Of a DNA stretch of 64,000 bases, positions 1 to 12,700 are shown in pieces. Where the stretch lies: positions 20,310,001 to 20,374,000 of the forward strand of contig OY756964.1 of assembly GCA_963580455.1 (NCBI GenBank), given 5' to 3'. The notes beneath the pieces are model-generated. The model ran no database searches and was not told the origin of the DNA. It worked only from the letters and a program-made list of their open reading frames with translations. This DNA comes from Euonymus europaeus (taxonomy: Eukaryota; Streptophyta; Magnoliopsida; Celastrales; Celastraceae). The translations under genes were made by a program, and so were the position numbers. Position 1 is the first letter of the stretch, and the number at the start of each line of letters is the position of its first letter.

Positions 1-1208
1 TTTTTATTAGTCATCACCAGTCTACATTTGATCCGGTCAGAAGTATGGTTAGATTTGACCAAGTCAAATCACAACTTCAATTCTAGCCTAATTGACCCAG
101 AGCTGAAGCTACCACATACGTCGAGCTGGAGCTCCCTTCTACGTCAACCTGAAGCTGCCACCTACGTCGAGCTGGAGCTCAGCTAGCTTGTAGCTCTTTT
201 GAGGTGGAGCTCGCATGACCTGGAGCTCTCCTTAGCTAGAGCTCACCTAGCCTGGAGCTCACCTAGCCTAGAGCTCTTCTAAGCTCGAGCTCGCCTGACC
301 TAGAGCTCATCTGAGCTCTAGCTCTTTGAGCTAGAGCTCACCTAGCATGGAGCTCACCTCACTGGAGCTCTTCTGAGCTGGAGCTCATCTAGCTTGCAGC
401 TCTCCTCAGCTAGAGCGTGCCTGACCTAGAGCTCTTCCAAGCTAGAGCTCACCTAGCCTAGAGCTCTCCTAGCCTAGAGCTCATCTGAGCTAGAGCTCAC
501 CTCCCTGGTGCTCTCCTAAGCTGGAGCTCACCTTACCTCGAGCTTATCTCTCCTAGAGCTCACCTGGCAAAGACCATCAAATGATTGTAAGGAGCTCAGC
601 TTGCTACTATACCGTCTTACTAAGAGCTCCAAGAGGGTACGTTCACTTTACTAAGGTAGTCAGTCTGACATCTCTGTCAAACTGCAGGTAACCCATTTTT
701 TATATCTGGTCTTATCTTTTCATTTAATGCTTGCACATTTCTTTTGGCCAAACACGTACTTTTTGGCTGACTCTTTCTATAAAACAAGTGTTACCTCAGT
801 GTCGGGCCTATCAACTCAGTGTTGAAAGACCTTAAGCCCCTTACTAAATTTAGTAAAACAAAACACTATAAATACCTCCCTCATCCTATTTAGCAGGGAG
901 GACCTGGGAACACTAGCACTATACGAAGAATAACTCTGTAACTCTGTAAACTCTTCAGAACAAATACTCCCAAAAACCGACCTTTTTTTCCCTGTCTCTA
1001 ACACGGTCACTGTCTCTTCATCTATTGAACTGACTTGATCGTCGGAGCCCCAACGATCAGAACCCCCAAATCCGGTCTTTGGAATCTTACAGTTCTTTGT
1101 TGGAAGTGTGTGCAGGACTGAGAGCAGCTTAGATTATTTGAAAGGATTATCAGGGCCCACTTGAAGCTGAAGCTGTTGTATTTCTTGATTGTAGATTTGG
1201 GCTCTACA
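1..1208 (+). mobile_element. LTR (solo or partial) of an LTR retrotransposon
   Basis: Read as the 3' part of an LTR. A TATAAATA box lies at 867-874, followed by a transcribed leader and a conserved terminal block (about 1030-1208) containing the motif TTGATCGTCGGAGCC, ending in CTCTACA at 1208. The same TATA box, the flanking TACTAAA/TAGTAA inverted repeat and the terminal block recur at 32073-32928, which defines a repeat family. No primer-binding site is evident after 1208, so this is either a solo LTR or an LTR whose internal part is lost. The left boundary is not visible and may lie outside the window. Such GATCGTCGGAG leaders occur in plant Ty3/gypsy LTRs; the superfamily assignment is inference. 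Confidence 0.6.
110..580. repeat. GAGCTC-rich minisatellite inside the LTR U3
   Basis: Degenerate tandem array with units of roughly 14-18 bases built on AGCTGGAGCTCACCT and its variants (CCTAGAGCTC, CCTGACC). Dozens of SacI-type GAGCTC palindromes are spaced every 15-20 bases. It lies upstream of the LTR TATA box and is not shared in this expanded form with the LTR copy at 32073, which only has scattered AGCTC motifs. Confidence 0.75.
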
Positions 1209-3895
1209 ATGGTTTATTATTTGTATCAAACAAAAAAAATGAAAGGGATCAAAACAAAAATAAAATTTCCCACCGAGTTATCGAGAGTAGCAATAACGTC
1301 CTCATTAATAGTTTGCCAACGATTGCCAGCCGTGAGATTTCCTTTTCCGAGAGAATATTTTCTGTCTTAGAATCCGATATGTAAATACTAATTTACTATT
1401 TGAAGCAAAGCAATGCGTGGAAAAATTGAAAAAGTAAACAAATGCATATTATTATTAAATATTTGTGATGTAATGTCGTGGCGTGGCGCACGTCAGCCTA
1501 AACGGCGTTGATTTCGGTGATTCTTTGCTTTTTTTTTTGTCCACATCTCTTCAAAACCTAAGAAACCTCCGTGGAAGAAGGTTAAAAAATGTTCAAATCT
1601 CAATGCAAACACACACATACATGCCCTCTTTCTCTTGCCTCACAAATCACCATATATGCAGAAGCTTAATATTCTTCCAATAATTCCAACAACATACTCA
1701 TACAGATGGTGCTCTATGGTGCCTCCTGGGTGATGCTATTGTGCCTTGATCAACCGCTCGGTGAGAACTTATTTGTCACCCCAATGCCACTTTACTCAAT
1801 ATCTCGATTGATGCCTCGTGTCTTCATATTATTGGAGGTTTTTTTTTTTGCTATCATCATGTTACAAGCAAAGGGTAGTATATGCTTGTCCTTAGTGATA
1901 GGGCATTAGGGCCTAATTGTCATGAACGTGAAAAGGAATAATAAGTCCTTTTCATGAACAAACCTGCAGGTTTGATGATTTTAAATACAACAAGACAAAC
2001 ACATGGAATATGGAATATAGCATTTGACAACATTGCAAGCTAATGAGCCATGGAGAGACATGTTGACCCGATACTTCCCATGCAACCTTGTTTAATTAAT
2101 TAAATAATTAATAGAGCATAAGCCGATGATACCAACAAAAATTTCCATTTCCCAGAGAATCTAGAGCGCATCAGGCGCTGACCACATCTTCGGAAATATA
2201 ATTAACAAAAGAATTAATATTAAAAATTTCAACTCATCTTTGTTGTTAATTAATCAACAAATTATATATCGTACTATTTTCTCGATAATATATGCTCAAA
2301 TGGCACATGTTAATGTTAAGAAAATGTGTTAGCTAACGAGAGTGAAATATTTATTTTTAACACAACTTTCTGTATAGTTGAAAATTATGCGTTAATTCAT
2401 TTCCTTCACATTTATTGTCTGCAAAATTTCTTAGCACGTATCCTTAGACATATGTTGAAAGGATTCTATCGAGCAGACGGTATAAGAGGAATGGCATGAA
2501 CACAAGATCACAAGAAGATAAAGGTGACTACGTTATATATAACCTAGACTAGAGAAGGTGACGTCCACAAAGTCACGTGACGGGAACCACGTTGACGCCG
2601 AGGAATATGGACTTTTCTTTCCGGGTTTAATTCCACGAGCGGGTGAGCCGAATATATTTGAACACGGAGAGGGAATATTGCATGGAGCGCAATATTAGAT
2701 TTTAGATCAGACAAACACTAATCGATGAATATATATATATATATATATATATATGTATAGATATGGTCTCCGAATTGCATTCCCTAAGCGCACCCAACAA
2801 CTCTCCCATCCAACGACACCGTTTCGGGCATCTGCAGCAGCTAACGCGGCAATAGCGCGTGGGATTGATAGATATGAGACACGAGAGTATGGAAATTTGT
2901 GGGGAAGACTTGGCACAAAGACCATTCAAAGTCCGATATTTGTGGGGAAGACTTGGCACGTGTACAGCTCGATTATTATTGGCAATACTTCTCTACGTAC
3001 GTGCAACATGGGAATGATATAATCTTAGCCGGACTATGTCTATCCAGCTCAATACGTTAGTTTCGTTCCATAATTAATAATAAACACGAGAGGACAACTT
3101 GATGACGACCCGATTTAGCATTAATGATTAATATATGTGTGTGTGTGTGTGTTTTTTTAAGAAAATCCCACATAAATAATAAATCAACTTATCAATTCTG
3201 ATCGTGTTATTTACATGCAAAATAATACCACATGATATGCCACGTCTGCATTGGGAGAGTAGAGGCCAATAAATGCAATCATAATTTAGCGAGCCAGTCA
3301 AACGAAGAAGTGATGAAAAGGCAAAAAAGAGTGATAAAGATGATGAAATTGTTTGCTGAGATATAACTAATAATATATATATATATATGAGGGTCCCTTT
3401 GGAAATATTCCATAATGCCTGCACTCACCCTCTCCACCCAACCATTAATATAATCCCCTGAACCTCTTTTTAATTCCATTCCCTCAAAATACTATCTAAA
3501 GATAGAGAAAACTGGACCACATACGTCTCTGCATCCTTAAGTACACAAACTTTTCCCTTTTCACTATCTTTTCCCTTCAACTCCCCAAGAAACTTTGTTG
3601 CTTTCTCTTTTCCCACACATCTCTCTCTCTCTCTTTCTCTCTCTGCAGTTCCTTCATATTTATATTTGATTGATCTTTCCATCAGCCCTAGAGTAGTGAT
3701 CCTACTGAAAAAGCCTAGTTTATTTTTTTCTTACCTTTTCTCAACACCCATGCAAATCATAAGGCACTCATGATATAATCACACTACTCGCTCATCAGTT
3801 TCCTTTTCATTCCTTCAAGCTCTCTTTTCAAAGTTTCTTTCCGTTTCTCCTTCCCTTATTTACTCTCAGTTAGATTTCCTCATCATCATCACTTG
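1209..3895. other. Intergenic; KANADI upstream region
   Basis: No convincing gene. It holds AT-rich sequence, an (AT)n microsatellite at 2729-2754, a (TG)n run near 3134-3150, an (AT)n run near 3372-3388 and a CT-rich tract at about 3620-3648. The last of these falls in what is probably the 5' UTR of the KANADI gene, a common setting for CT tracts in plants. Short ORFs here look like chance. Confidence 0.6.
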
Positions 3896-4673
3896 ATGTC
3901 GTCAAGGCCCACAAAACCCATAATGAGAACTCCTTCTGCTTCATCATTTCCTTTCCCTGATCTTTCCTTGCAGATCAGCCCTCCCTCAGTGATTCCAGAT
4001 TGTGAAGGATACAACGTCGGTTTGTCAACAAGAAAGGCAGTTCAGAGTAGCTATCATGGGAGCTCAACCACTGAATCTGGTACTAGTACTGGAAGCGATA
4101 TCAGCCATGAAAATGGGTTCGTGAGTAGTAACTACAATAGTACTCTTGGTCCTCCTAAGGAACCCAAGTTGAGCTTAGGGTTTGAAATGCCTGAATTTGG
4201 GCCTCCATCATCAGCAAGATCAAGGAATCTCAGTCACGACCACAAACCTCAAATCTACGGTCGTGAGTTCAAGAGAAGTAATGGGAGAATGATTAATGGA
4301 GTGATGAAGAGAAGTGTTAGGGCTCCGAGGATGAGATGGACAACAACTCTACACGCTCATTTTGTTCATGCCGTCCAGCTTCTTGGAGGCCATGAAAGTA
4401 AGTAATACTAATTATAACACATAAAAACAACCCAAAACCATCATTTCTTTAAATTTATGTTTATTTAAGCTAAAATATGTTTCTTTGAAAATGTCCTGAT
4501 CAGGAGCTACGCCAAAATCTGTATTAGAGCTGATGAATGTGAAGGATCTAACCCTAGCTCACGTGAAGAGTCACTTACAGGTGGGGTTATTACTCTGCTC
4601 ATTTCGTATATTGATGTTTTCTTTCTTCATGATTTCCATAGTTGTTTAATTTTAGGATGAATACATACATATA

Positions 4674-4708
<35 letters not shown>

Positions 4709-6298
4709 GATATATATTTATTTATTTATTGGAAATGAGGGTGGAGGAGAACAAGGGGATTAGGACAAAAGGGCATCTACAGAGGGAGTAATCTTAACTA
4801 TGTGGACTTTTTTCCCCTTACTTCTCATTATGTCTACGGTTGTTGTTCATGCAGATGTACAGAACAGTGAGGAGCACTGACAAAGGATCGGGTAATTGGA
4901 TTCTCCATTAATTCAAAATCCCTAAAAAAACTTATTCTCTTGGTTTGAAAAACTCAATCATGCACACACACCTCAAGCAAAATGGTTGAGATTTTGGACT
5001 CTAGTCACTAGCTGGTGCATTATTATTTGGTTCATGCGTCTGATAAAGCAAGAGCCACAATGGCTCTCTGTGTCTATGATATATAAAATCTTACAGGTCA
5101 AGGACAGGAAGATATGGGTTCGAACCAAAGAGCTGCAGGGATTATTAATGCTCATGGTGATGATGTGGATGAATTAGCTTCTAGAACAGCTGATCATACC
5201 AAGTCTTTTTATGCCGGCCCTCTCAACACATCACAAACAAATCTTACAAGACCCACCCAGCTGATGTGAGTACCTTCTTGTTTCTTTTGTCACAGCTGGC
5301 TAGTTGCTTATTATCAGTATATTTTTTTGAAATGAAAAAAACATTAATACAATTAACATGCGCGCATACTCACAATAAATACCCACCTAGCATTGGACTT
5401 TGTGGATGTGTACATAGAACTCAATGAGCCTAGCTAGCTAGGGTTTTTGGGTCTAACATTATCACATCGGTTAGATGTATTGAGAAATCTACCAAAAAAG
5501 TCAAGGGTTTGGTTCAAATCTCTAAAATGTCATTTAAATTCAATTGATGGTTTAATTGTGTGCAACAACCTACTCTGCTAGCCCAAAGGCCACGTCTTTA
5601 TTTAATCGATCCAGTCATTAATATCTCATTTTGGTCTGATTATTTTGTTGACTCCAGCATATATATATATATATACATGTATTTATGTATGTATGTAGCT
5701 CCGTTTCAGATTACAACACATAGATATGCCACAGCATTAGTTGAGCGGCCATGAATGATTTTGATCCATTTTGTGAGTATATGCATTCTGGGTTGTCGAC
5801 TTGTTATGTATATATTTTCCATTTGTCATGCATCCAGCTGTGAATGTTTTTCAATATAGGATTTAATCACTGTATATTTTTTCATCTGTATATTTTGGAA
5901 TTTTATGACCTGCAGACATTCTTGGTCATTGTCAATGGCGACAAATAATGACAAAACACCAAGTCTTGATCAGAATGCTTTGACATATTCTCAATTCAAG
6001 GTAGATATAATTAAGCCAAGATTAGCATTACTTTGAAAAAAATTATGTCTTGGTCTATTCTTGCAATTAATTAACTATACGTTTGGTTTTCTATTTGTTT
6101 TTAAAGGACAGGGAGAAAGCAGAAGAACTCCAAGTGTCTGGTAGTGTGGAGGAGAGCTTGGATTCTACTTCTTTGTCAGCTTCAGATATGTTACTTAATT
6201 TAGAGTTTACCCTTGGAAGGCCAAGCTGGAAAATGGACTATGTTGAACGAGTTGACCCTTCTAAACTGTTTAATTTAACAACAAAACGCACATTTTAA
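3896..6298 (+). CDS. KAN4: KANADI-family GARP transcription factor, KAN4/ATS-like
   Basis: Nuclear GARP (Myb-like) DNA-binding factor of the KANADI group, which specifies abaxial organ polarity; KAN4/ATS acts in ovule integument development. Exons read as 3896-4397, 4504-4580, 4855-4891, 5097-5265, 5916-6000 and 6107-6298, with GT-AG ends and consistent phases. An N-terminal PDLSLQISPP motif is followed by a Ser/Thr-rich stretch, PQIYGREFKRS, and then the GARP domain from RAPRMRWTTTLHAHFVHAVQ through HVKSHLQMYRTV across exons 1-3. LHAHFVHAVQLLGG rather than LHARFVHAVELLGG favours KAN4 over KAN1. The C-terminus has the conserved LEFTLGRPSW motif. It then ends in a serine/lysine-containing tail instead of the usual LTLLKC, so the last codons may be diverged or the true terminal exon may differ. 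ATG 3896 is the first Met in frame. Confidence 0.88.
4674..4709. repeat. (AC)n(AT)n microsatellite in KANADI intron 2
   Basis: Compound dinucleotide run of AC followed by AT units, inside the intron between 4581 and 4854. Likely length-polymorphic; no coding effect expected. Confidence 0.85.
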
Positions 6299-6488
6299 AT
6301 CAATTTAGATGATGGCGATGATGATGCATGTCCTTTTCATTCCATCATTTTCTTTGGTACGTGGAGAAAAATCTATTATTATGCTATACCATATATTTTC
6401 ATTGAACCAATTTGGGTCTCAAATGAGGAATAGAGCGAAAAAGATGGCCATCGAATCAAATTATGCACTATGTGTTATTGAATCTCCA

Positions 6489-6531
<43 letters not shown>

Positions 6532-7070
6532 ATAATAAGTAAATGATCTAATTTTAATTTGTTAGCGTGCACTTTCTTCTTCTTTTTTCCATTTCTTAAA
6601 TTGGGTTTTTATTAAAAAAATTGCATTGAAATTGACAGAATTATCAGAATGAGGACAGTAATAAAGAAGAAGAAAAAAAGATTAACAGAATAATAAAATT
6701 CAAAAGGCGAAAGGCAAAAATTAGACTAATCTCAAGTTGCACAGGTAGAGGATGTGGATGGGCCAATCTGATCCAGTGGTCAGTGGACCCATTAAATTGG
6801 GCCTAACCATCTAGTAAATAATTATTATTACCACCACCGTGCCGACTGCCGACAATGCTCCAGCTCCATGCTGTCCTGAGTCATGGGCCCAAGCTTTAAT
6901 GGCCCGTCATCAGAACTCAGAAGGGAATGATCAAATTTATTGTCATCTATTAAAATCTTAAAAGAATCACAACAGGCTAAGATGATTCAGCCAAAACAGT
7001 TGGATTATACTTTACATGAGAATCTCAAACAACAGCATGTATAGTTCCATTTAACAAGTAGAAACACAAC
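6299..7070. other. Intergenic between KANADI and petM (convergent 3' ends)
   Basis: Contains the KANADI 3' UTR, a 38-base (AT)n run at 6492-6529 and A-rich sequence near 6610-6700. The petM 3' UTR should lie just above 6950-7070. No further gene seen. Confidence 0.6.
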
Positions 7071-7454
7071 TCACTCAGATTCCTCTACTGCTGCTTCAAT
7101 CCTCAGAAGCACAAATCCAACAGCGACCCCAATAAGAGTCAACCCATTTATAATAGCAGCAATCTGGAATATCTCATCCACTTTGCTACATGTTGCAGAG
7201 AGTGCACCACCACCTCTTCTTTTTCCACCAGATCCAGATGTTGCCTTCAAAGACTTCACAACATTGGCAAAGCACTGTTCAGTAGTCACTGGAAGTCCTA
7301 GAGAGAGAACACTGTTGTGGGCTTTAAGACCTCCATAGGAGTTCAAGCCTACTATTTGCCTGACCTTGTTAACCCTCCTCTGGGTCTTGCTGCTTGAGCT
7401 CATCAATGCACTGTTGACCCTTGCAGGGGTGAGAGTAGCTGTTGTTGTTGCCAT
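7071..7454 (-). CDS. PETM: Cytochrome b6-f complex subunit 7 (PetM), nuclear-encoded precursor
   Basis: Encodes 127 residues. The N-terminal 85 or so are Ser/Thr/Arg-rich and typical of a chloroplast transit region. The C-terminal 40 carry the PetM signature: [15 protein letters not shown], then a single membrane helix [15 protein letters not shown], then an acidic tail [10 protein letters not shown]. PetM is a small single-span subunit of the thylakoid b6f complex, which passes electrons from plastoquinol to plastocyanin. ATG at 7454 ([10 protein letters not shown]) is preferred over an in-frame ATG five codons upstream because a 5' UTR intron acceptor lies directly before it. The coding part is a single exon of typical family length. 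Confidence 0.88.
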   Translation of the reverse strand: MATTTATLTPARVNSALMSSSSKTQRRVNKVRQIVGLNSYGGLKAHNSVLSLGLPVTTEQCFANVVKSLKATSGSGGKRRGGGALSATCSKVDEIFQIAAIINGLTLIGVAVGFVLLRIEAAVEESE

Positions 7455-7472
7455 GTTTAAGAACTGCACAAC

Positions 7473-7565
7473 CTAGAAAGCCAAGAAATTTGAAACAGAA
7501 AAACTCAATTAGTTCAGTGTAATTTGATCTTTTTTGCAGTAAAGCTAGAGGAGTTTGTTGGTTAC
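7473..7565 (-). other. Probable 5' UTR intron of petM
   Basis: On the minus strand an AATACAG|GTAACC donor (exon edge 7566) and a pyrimidine-rich CTTTCTAG acceptor (exon edge 7472) enclose 93 bases ending 18 bases before the petM start codon. This is inferred from splice consensus only. Confidence 0.5.
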
Positions 7566-7716
7566 CTGTATTTCTGTATTGAGGCCTGGCAAAGGAGATT
7601 ATGTGGAGTGTGGAGAGAAGAAATAGAAAGAGTGGGTTTTTGTGTTGGGATAGGGTTGAGATAAGGTGAGTGGTAATATGGTTGGCTGGTAGACAATTGA
7701 TATCAGACACATACAA

Positions 7717-9762
7717 GTGTTAGGGCAGAGCATCCTGCTTACGTGGACATCAATCGAATGGTCATTATTTCCGGAGATAAATAAGCAAAATTTTATTTTT
7801 TATTTTTTTAAAAAATGCAACCATTCTGTGTAATCTTAACCAAATTGATATCACAAGTATCATTTACCATGTAACATTCGGTAACTGAAGGAGTTGTAAT
7901 ATTCCAACTCGGTCATTGAAATGTTTAAACATTCTAACTTGGTAATCTAAGAGTTAAATTTTTTCCAAAATCGTAACTTTGAATAATTTTAAATTCGGTC
8001 ATCAAAATATTCAAATGTTCAAACATTCTAACTTATAACCTAAAAGTCAAAATTTTTAGAAAAGTGATTCTGAGCGATTTTGAAATTGTTTAGGCTTACA
8101 TTTGTAAAATATGTTATAGAACCTAATTTTTAGTAGTCCAATTCAATCCAAGTTTACATGACACTCTATGTAGGTGGGTCATGTTGAACTTTTTTAAAAA
8201 TCAATTAAGCACATTTTTTATTTATCTTTTCATAAACTAAATTTTAAAACGTTTTTTTCACTAAAAATACATGTTAGATTTTGAAAAAAAATTACATATT
8301 CGAACTCAGCATGTAAAAATCTTTTTAATGAGACCCATTGTCAATAGTTTTTATTGTATTTTTTCAATTACATTGTTTTTAAAAATAATATAATTCATAT
8401 ATAGGATGTGTAAACTGTTTATTCGAATTGAAATTTTGTTACACTATGATAGTAGAATTGTCATTTTTTATATTTTTATATTTTTATTGAAATTATGTTG
8501 GGTACCCCAACCCGTTAAGTTTTAGTAGTTAAGGTTCAGCACTTGGGACATTTAGGATTTTAGTAGCAAATCCAAGCTTTTTATGTTACAACATGAAAAT
8601 TTGATACACGAGGGGTTTAGCGAATTCATTCCCCTTGGAGTTTATAACACTTATTGTTTAGGTTATAGTATGAAAATCTGATACACGAGCTCGTTAGGGT
8701 TTAACGAATTTATTCCCTTTGAGGTTTATAACACTTATTGTTTAGGTTACAACATGCAAATCCGATACACGAGCTTGTTAGGGTTTAGCGAATTCGTCCC
8801 CCTTAGGGTTTAACACTTATTATTTAGGTTATAGTATGAAAATCGATATACGAGCCTATATCAGTGTCTATATCAATACCTATAAATCAACACTGAAATC
8901 TACGTAATTCACATATTAGTACAAAAAATAATGTAATTAAAAATAACTGAATAAAACATATCGATAATGGATCTTGTTAGATAGATCTTTACTTATTGAT
9001 TCTGGATATGTAATTTTTTTCGAAATATAATATGTATTTTAAGAGATAAGTGTCCTAAAATTTCATTTTAAAAAAAAATGTGTTATGAAATTTCAAATAA
9101 GATATTTTATTTTCATAAGCTTACAAAGCATGTCATGTAAACTTGAGTTAATGTTGAGCTAAAAAAACTTGAGTTATTTAGCGCTACTCTACCTTTGTTA
9201 AACAATTTTAAACTTTAAATTATCAATTTAAAATTAACTCTTTCGGTTATCAAATATTTGCATTAACCATTTTCAACCTCAAAAAGGTGGCAAAAGATTT
9301 TCCATTTTTTGACTACACGACGAAGTTTTCATTTTTTTCCCTATCTGAGCTTGCCATGATTGTTCGAAAATGCACACCCCTCTGCAGCTATGTCGACAAT
9401 CCGAATTTCAGGTTCTTCCATATTTGTTCTGTTCTCGCCTTACCAATTCTCTGCTTCGAGCAAAAACAATGAAGAATCTTAACCTAGGTCGGTAAGTCCG
9501 ACCCGTCTAACTGAAAATCCATGTGTAAGCACGCATTGTTCCCAAACCAGAAAATGGCAAATCTTCAAGTGAAGAAGAACAATTTGGGAATGCAAAGAGA
9601 AAGCTAACAGAGGCAACAAAGCATATTTTAACTTCTCAAAAACCAGTAGTACAAAACAGTTTAAGTGCTTCAGATTTACAAACATGGGACGTTCTTTCAT
9701 TCACATTCTAGATGCCCCTCATCCAAGCTTATCTAATGCAGTAATCTACGACAACATAATAC
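7717..9762. other. Intergenic, AT-rich, with dispersed and tandem repeats
   Basis: No gene recognised. Roughly 8400-9030 matches a second copy near 56700-57200, and 8580-8870 holds short tandem repeats (listed separately). About 80 bases just below 9763 match the 3' flank of the second B3 gene (19570-19648), showing that the B3 duplication extends into the 3' UTR. Confidence 0.55.
8580..8870. repeat. Tandem array, about 90-100-base units, 3.5 copies
   Basis: Successive units share GATACACGAG, GTTAGGGTTTA, CGAATT, ATTCCC and AACACTTATTGTTTAGG in the same order, starting near 8583, 8655, 8745 and 8825. Copies are diverged (about 80-90 percent by eye). The array is embedded in the dispersed repeat that recurs near 56.8 kb. 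Confidence 0.7.
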
Positions 9763-12700
9763 CTAGACAGGTATCAAAGGATGGACTTCATCTACAACGC
9801 GAAAGATGTTGACATCAAGGACAATACCATCATTCCCGTTCGCGTGGCTGCCAAATTCAAATACACATACATCAAACTCTTCTAAATTATTATCAACAGC
9901 AAAGTTCCTCCATCCGCCGTTCAGTCCTCCAAAGCCACGAGCATTGATATAACTGAATTTGGTACGCCATGTATTGTCTTTCACGCGTAAGATAATGACT
10001 TGGTTCTCCATAGAAAGATGCTTCTTGATCCAACCTAAAGGAATTGTCTAAACAGAGCAAAACCACGAGCATTATGGAATCTATTTGACCCTAACTGTAA
10101 CAGCAATTGTCAAATGAACAATGAATAGCATCACCTAGGAGAAAAACTTACAAAAATTTAAATTTTGAAGAAACAATGAAAAGAAAAGTAACAAAAAACA
10201 AAATGCACAAGATGTAAAATGCAACCATATAAGTAAATTAGATAATTTACCATGAAAAACCTCTTGTATACATGCGTAGGTTTCATAATCAGCATAAAGC
10301 CTTTGCAGGTCAAAGCTGCTTCTGCCAATTGTAAGGCATTCCTCCTCTCGTCCACAGTCACAGGCCTTCTATTTGATTCATAGCGCTTGCTATACCGGAC
10401 CTTGTTGGTGGGTGTATCTCGCTCATCTGAATCAATCAAGATAGGTCTATTTGCAGCACCTGAATCAATCAAAGGAAACAAACAAAAGAGGAAATCATGA
10501 CCACCAAATACTAAATCTAATGGAACGCAAGACCCTTTACTCAAAGATCATGATTGGTGTAAAAAGACAAACTAAATGCTAATGTACAACAAGTGAAACA
10601 CATCAGACTAGACTTCCTAAGCAGACTGGCAAAACAGTTCTGAATTGACAGAGGAAGAACTTAAAAACATAGTGAAGGAAAAAATGCCAGGGGAAGGAGA
10701 TGTTTCATAAAATGTTAACTCCTCTACTCTTTTTCTGTCACAGAATTAAAATCCATACCAGCAGTGGCTCTGGCCTCCCTTGCCAAAATAGAGAGCCTAC
10801 GATTTCTTACACTCCGCCTGACACTTACGGGCATAGTAAACAAATGTTTCTTCAAAGGCTTCTTATGAATTTCTTGGGCCACAAAAGGCTGGCCTCTAGG
10901 TACGTCATTCAAGTCATCGTTTGTAGTTTCTTGAGGTGTGCTGCCTTCAACACTAACATGGGAAGAGTGAAGAGGAACTTCGTTGGTGATTTCACAAGTT
11001 TCCCTTTTTGCTTGGCAATGCTTTAGAGACTCTTCGCAAGTAGCTCGGGGAACAAAAGGCTGTGCTAACGGTATTGCATCAAAAGCTTGAGGCATAATAG
11101 ACCGACCAGTGAGCATGTCATCAGATTCATTATTCGTGGTTTTCCGTCGTGAACTGCCTCCGACATTAACCTCAGAAGGGTCACAAGTAATAACGTTGGA
11201 ATTTTCAGGAGTTTTTCTTTTCGTTTGGCATTGCTTTGGTGATTCTTTGCTAGTAGCTTGGGGAACAGAAGGCTGTGTTAATGGTATTGCATCAAAGGTT
11301 TGGGACACAATGGACTGACCCATTGGTATGACCCTAGAGTTATCATTTTTAGATTTATGTGGTGAACTGCCTCCAACACTTTCCTGCAAAGAGTCGAGAA
11401 TAACTTTGTAGGAACTGTCACAATTTTTCATAGACTTAAAAACTATACCAGTAGTGGCTCTTGCCTCCCTTGCTAAAATAGAGAGCCTACGATTTTTTAC
11501 ACTCTGCCTGGTACCTGAGGGCTTAGTAAACAAAAGTTCCTTCAGAGACTTCTTATGAATTTCTTGGTCAACAAAAGACTGACCTATGGGTATGTCATCA
11601 GAGTCATCGTTTGTAGTTTCTTGTGGTGTGCTGCCGCCAACACTATCCTGCAAAGAGTCGAGAGTAACTTTTTCGGAGCTTCCACAATTTTTCCTTCTTG
11701 TTCGGCAATACTTCATCTTCAGCGATTCTTTGCAAGGAACTAAAGGCTGTTCTGATGGTGTTGCATCAAAATCTTTTGGCACTGGTATTGAGTCAACATC
11801 ACTAGATACAGGTATTTGCGAGGGATCATCTCCAACAACAGTTTTTGGTGAGGGAGGAGCAACTTCTGCAGAACTTCCGCCAATTTCTCCTTCTTTCTGG
11901 CATCCACCGCCATGCTTATTATGCCCACATTGGCACAAAAAATATGATTTTGACTTCTCACACAAGGTCCGACCATCAAACATTAGAACGTCAAAAGATG
12001 AATCCCTGTTTACTGTAAAAATCAAGAAATCGTTCCCGTCCAAAGAATTATCCATCACAAAATCTTTCCAACCATGACTGAAGAACATTACATTATCCCT
12101 CTTTATCAGGTCCACATCCCATGAAATGCCACTAGGACCTTTTAAAGTTACTCTTTCAGGCAGCTTTCTCTTCAAATTTCTGGAAAAGTGTTCAGGGATT
12201 GCCTGCAGTTTTGTACCCGAACAATATTTAAGCTAAAGGACCAAGCAAACGAGAGAGACAAAGAGTGCTGAGCAAGTAATCAAACAATCAAAATGTAGTG
12301 CAGCTCAATCGAGACAGATATCCACATTAACAAACAAACCCATGATTACAGAACAAGTAATAAAAATAACTGAACTGTTTCAATTCCATTTCAAGGGTTT
12401 TGACAAGGATTTACATCTCAACCACAAAGCTTTCAAGAGAGGGTAAAAAACCCAAAAGCCAAATCTTACAAAACCGAAAAAAAATCCTGCCTTTGTTTTT
12501 CTTTTAAAAGAGTTTTTAACACTTGTGATCTAAAATGAAACAACCAAAACCCTTTTAACAACAAAAAAAAAATATCCCGATTTTTACAGAAACAGTGTAT
12601 AATTCTAGTGGACAGATGTCAGAAGAGGCGGAAGATCGAAGCTAGTAAAGGAGGAGAAGAATTACAAGAGTGTGATAAAAATCATCCCGGAGAAACTGAG

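Noticed and set aside
8580..8870. CRISPR-like array
   Set aside because: Unit spacing is irregular, there are no unique spacers, and the genome is clearly plant; it is a tandem repeat.
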